Shown here piece by piece: positions 62,481-64,000 of a DNA stretch of 64,000 nucleotides. The notes beneath the pieces were generated by a model. It ran no database searches. It was not told the origin of the DNA and saw only the letters and a program-made list of their open reading frames with translations. The DNA is taken from contig CAMLTW010000007.1 of assembly GCA_946486375.1 (NCBI GenBank), forward strand, positions 88,140 through 152,139. Reading direction: 5' to 3'. The translations under genes and the position numbers were made by a program. Position 1 is the first letter of the stretch. Every line of letters begins with the position of its first letter. This DNA is from an uncultured Rikenellaceae bacterium (GTDB lineage: Bacteria > Bacteroidota > Bacteroidia > Bacteroidales > Rikenellaceae).

Positions 62481-62514
62481 AAGGCGCCGCTTGTTTCGAC
62501 AAGCGGCGCCTTTT
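62481..62514 (+). terminator. bidirectional terminator alaS/ftsY
   Basis: A perfect 13-bp stem (AAGGCGCCGCTTG with CAAGCGGCGCCTT) has a 6-nt loop, followed by T4 on the plus strand. It separates convergent alaS and ftsY. Confidence 0.88.
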
Positions 62515-62577
62515 CTTTCGGGCTTTCGGGTGTCCGAAGGCCGACGGTTTACCGGGAAACGCCTCCCGAAAAAGAAC

Positions 62578-63543
62578 CTATTCTCCGAACAGGCTGTTCA
62601 CGAACGCTCTCCGGTCGAATACCTGCAGGTGGTCGATGCCTTCGCCGACCCCGATATAAACCACCGGGATTTTGAACATGTCCGAAATGCCGATGACCAC
62701 GCCCCCTTTGGCCGTGCCGTCGAGTTTGGTGACGGCCAGCGACGTGACCTGCGTGGCCTGCGTGAACTGTTTGGCCTGCTCGAAGGCGTTCTGCCCCGTC
62801 GAGCCGTCCAGCACCAGCAGGACTTCGTGCGGGGCGTCGGGGATCACCTTCTGCATGACGTTCCGGATTTTGGTCAGCTCGTTCATCAGGCCCACTTTGT
62901 TGTGGAGCCGTCCGGCGGTGTCGATCAGCACCACGTCCGCGTCGTTGGCCTTGGCCGAAGTCAGGGCGTCGAAGGCTACGGATGCCGGATCGGAACCCAT
63001 TTCCTGCCGGATCATGGTGGCTCCGGCACGCCTGGCCCAGACGTCGAGCTGGTCGATGGCCGCCGCCCGGAAGGTGTCGGCCGCGCCGATATAGACTTTC
63101 TTGCCCGCCTTGGTCAGTTGGGCCGCTATTTTCCCGATGGTGGTGGTTTTTCCCACGCCGTTCACCCCTACGACCATCACCACGAAGGGATTCCCGTTCT
63201 TTTTCTCGAAACCGAAACCCAGCTCCCCGTTTTCGCCCGGATGGTTTTCTTCCAGCAGGGCCGCGATTTCCTCCCGCAGGATGCCGTTGAGTTCGGAAAC
63301 GTTCATGTATTTGTCGCGGGCCACCCGTTTTTCGATCCGTTCGATGATCCGGAGGGTCGTGTCCACACCCACGTCCGAGGTAATCAGCACTTCTTCCAGG
63401 TTGTCCAGCACCTCGTCGTCCACCTTCGTCTTTCCGGCGACCGCACGGGCGATTTTGGAAAAGACGCTTTCCTTCGTTTTTTCCAGTCCCTTGTCCAGAT
63501 TTTCCCGGTTTTCCTTTTTGGAGAAAAAGTCGAATAAGCCCAT
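62578..63543 (-). CDS. ftsY: signal recognition particle receptor FtsY
   Basis: A 321-residue SRP GTPase that docks ribosome-SRP complexes at the membrane. It has the N-domain (1-100) and the G-domain with GVNGVGKTTTIGKIA near 125, DTFRAAAIDQLDVWA near 158, DTAGRLHNK near 208, TKLDGTAKGG near 270 and GVGEGIDHLQVFD. The long acidic A-domain of E. coli FtsY is absent; the short basic N-terminus (MGLFDFFSKKENRENLDK) is usual in Bacteroidota. A -7 box TACCTTTG (63566-63573, minus) lies 22 nt upstream. Confidence 0.97.
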   Translation of the reverse strand: MGLFDFFSKKENRENLDKGLEKTKESVFSKIARAVAGKTKVDDEVLDNLEEVLITSDVGVDTTLRIIERIEKRVARDKYMNVSELNGILREEIAALLEENHPGENGELGFGFEKKNGNPFVVMVVGVNGVGKTTTIGKIAAQLTKAGKKVYIGAADTFRAAAIDQLDVWARRAGATMIRQEMGSDPASVAFDALTSAKANDADVVLIDTAGRLHNKVGLMNELTKIRNVMQKVIPDAPHEVLLVLDGSTGQNAFEQAKQFTQATQVTSLAVTKLDGTAKGGVVIGISDMFKIPVVYIGVGEGIDHLQVFDRRAFVNSLFGE

Positions 63544-64000
63544 GATTGCATTTTTAGCTCAGTTACAAAGGTAGTGAAATATTCCAAAATTCGCGCCGGG
63601 CCGCTCCGGCGGTTTCCGGGAAAAGGGAACGCGGTTTCGGAACGGTCGGAACGGCGCGACGGAGGGCATCAAACAGCCGGTGAAATCGGGTTCGGTTGCG
63701 CTCAGCATGACGCCAGGCAAACGGGAGCTTCCTCTTGTTTGAAAACCGTAACCCCGCTGCACCCTTCCGACCGTCCCACAACCATTCGCACCCCTGCCGC
63801 CCCGCGTCATTGCGAACCGAGCAGGCGGTAGCCTGCGAGCTCACCGACCGCAGCCAGTGGTCGTCCCGCAAGGGATGGCACGGATCAAGCGCAGGGAGGT
63901 AGCATCCGCAACCGGTTACGCGCCGACCTTGAGATGCAGCGACGTGGCAATCTCTGTTGAGTATAATGAAATGAACGGACAGAGATCCTCACGTCGGGCC
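63544..64000. other. non-coding region at the window end
   Basis: No gene is supported; overlapping short frames on both strands are Arg-rich and unlike the neighbouring proteins. The distal part is a structured repeat-like element (next entry). Confidence 0.65.
63804..64000. repeat. structured intergenic repeat element (runs off the window)
   Basis: GCGTCATTGCGA (63804-63815) is followed by a GCAGGC/GCCTGC hairpin (63821-63836). About 100 nt further GACGTG-gca-ATCTCTGT (63941-63957) pairs with ACAGAGAT-cct-CACGTC (63979-63995), a near-perfect 14-bp dyad with a 21-nt AT-rich loop. Similar CGTCATTGCGA...CGTGGCAATCTC text occurs in dispersed intergenic repeats of several bacteria. Copy number in this genome cannot be judged from one window. 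Confidence 0.5.

Overview
The window is chromosomal DNA of a Bacteroidota species, most likely order Bacteroidales. The evidence is a SusC/SusD pair with its own terminator, small lineage-typical proteins (DUF3467, DUF4295), an HU-CCDC81-type protein, SGNH/MBOAT genes, the rpsU-xerC-raiA order, and many promoters with the Bacteroidota -7 box TAnnTTTG just upstream of start codons. The sequence is GC-rich, with short AT-rich spacers. An Alistipes-like (Rikenellaceae) relative is a reasonable guess but is inference.

Layout. 1-2.3 kb: minus-strand run lpxK, purine nucleoside phosphorylase and a cut-off secreted protein. 2.4-7.1 kb: DUF3467 protein, then a compact cassette of two SGNH-type proteins and an AlgI-like MBOAT acyltransferase. 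7.1-14.6 kb: DMT transporter, zinc peptidase, tsaC-thioesterase pair, ferritin-like DUF892 protein, HU-like membrane protein, dprA-tatD. 14.8-15.3 kb: two abutting large stem-loops next to a decayed beta-propeller lipoprotein gene. 15.7-20.5 kb: orphan susC-susD. 20.8-23.7 kb: pdxA and two tandem head-GIN-domain paralogues. 23.9-27.9 kb: thrS-infC, with infC apparently starting at AUA and no rpmI-rplT behind it, then mrp. 28.0-34.8 kb: sppA, clpB with a striking inverted repeat upstream, glnS. 35.1-44.5 kb: a small unknown protein and a long minus-strand run (cyclophilin, pheS, TPR lipoprotein, EnvC-like M23, ybeY, mnmG, thiC) with two parS-like sites between mnmG and thiC. 44.6-52.9 kb: patatin-BamA phospholipase, GtrA, LysE, LysM/M23 lipoprotein, trxB, a propeller lipoprotein, raiA, xerC. 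53.1-57.5 kb: rpsU, ComEA-like, LuxE/PaaK-like ligase, an unknown protein homologous to the one at 35 kb, an AT-rich island with a candidate structured RNA, then rpmB-rpmG-DUF4295 and yajC. 57.7-63.5 kb: two M23 peptidase paralogues divergent from alaS, then ftsY. 63.6-64 kb: a structured non-coding repeat running off the end.

Most genes are housekeeping: four aminoacyl-tRNA synthetases (thrS, glnS, pheS, alaS), translation and ribosome factors, envelope biogenesis and proteostasis. I saw no prophage, CRISPR array, integrated element, tRNA or rRNA. The unusual material lies between the genes (parS-like sites, clpB dyad, large palindromes, candidate RNA, terminal repeat) and in a two-member unknown protein family.
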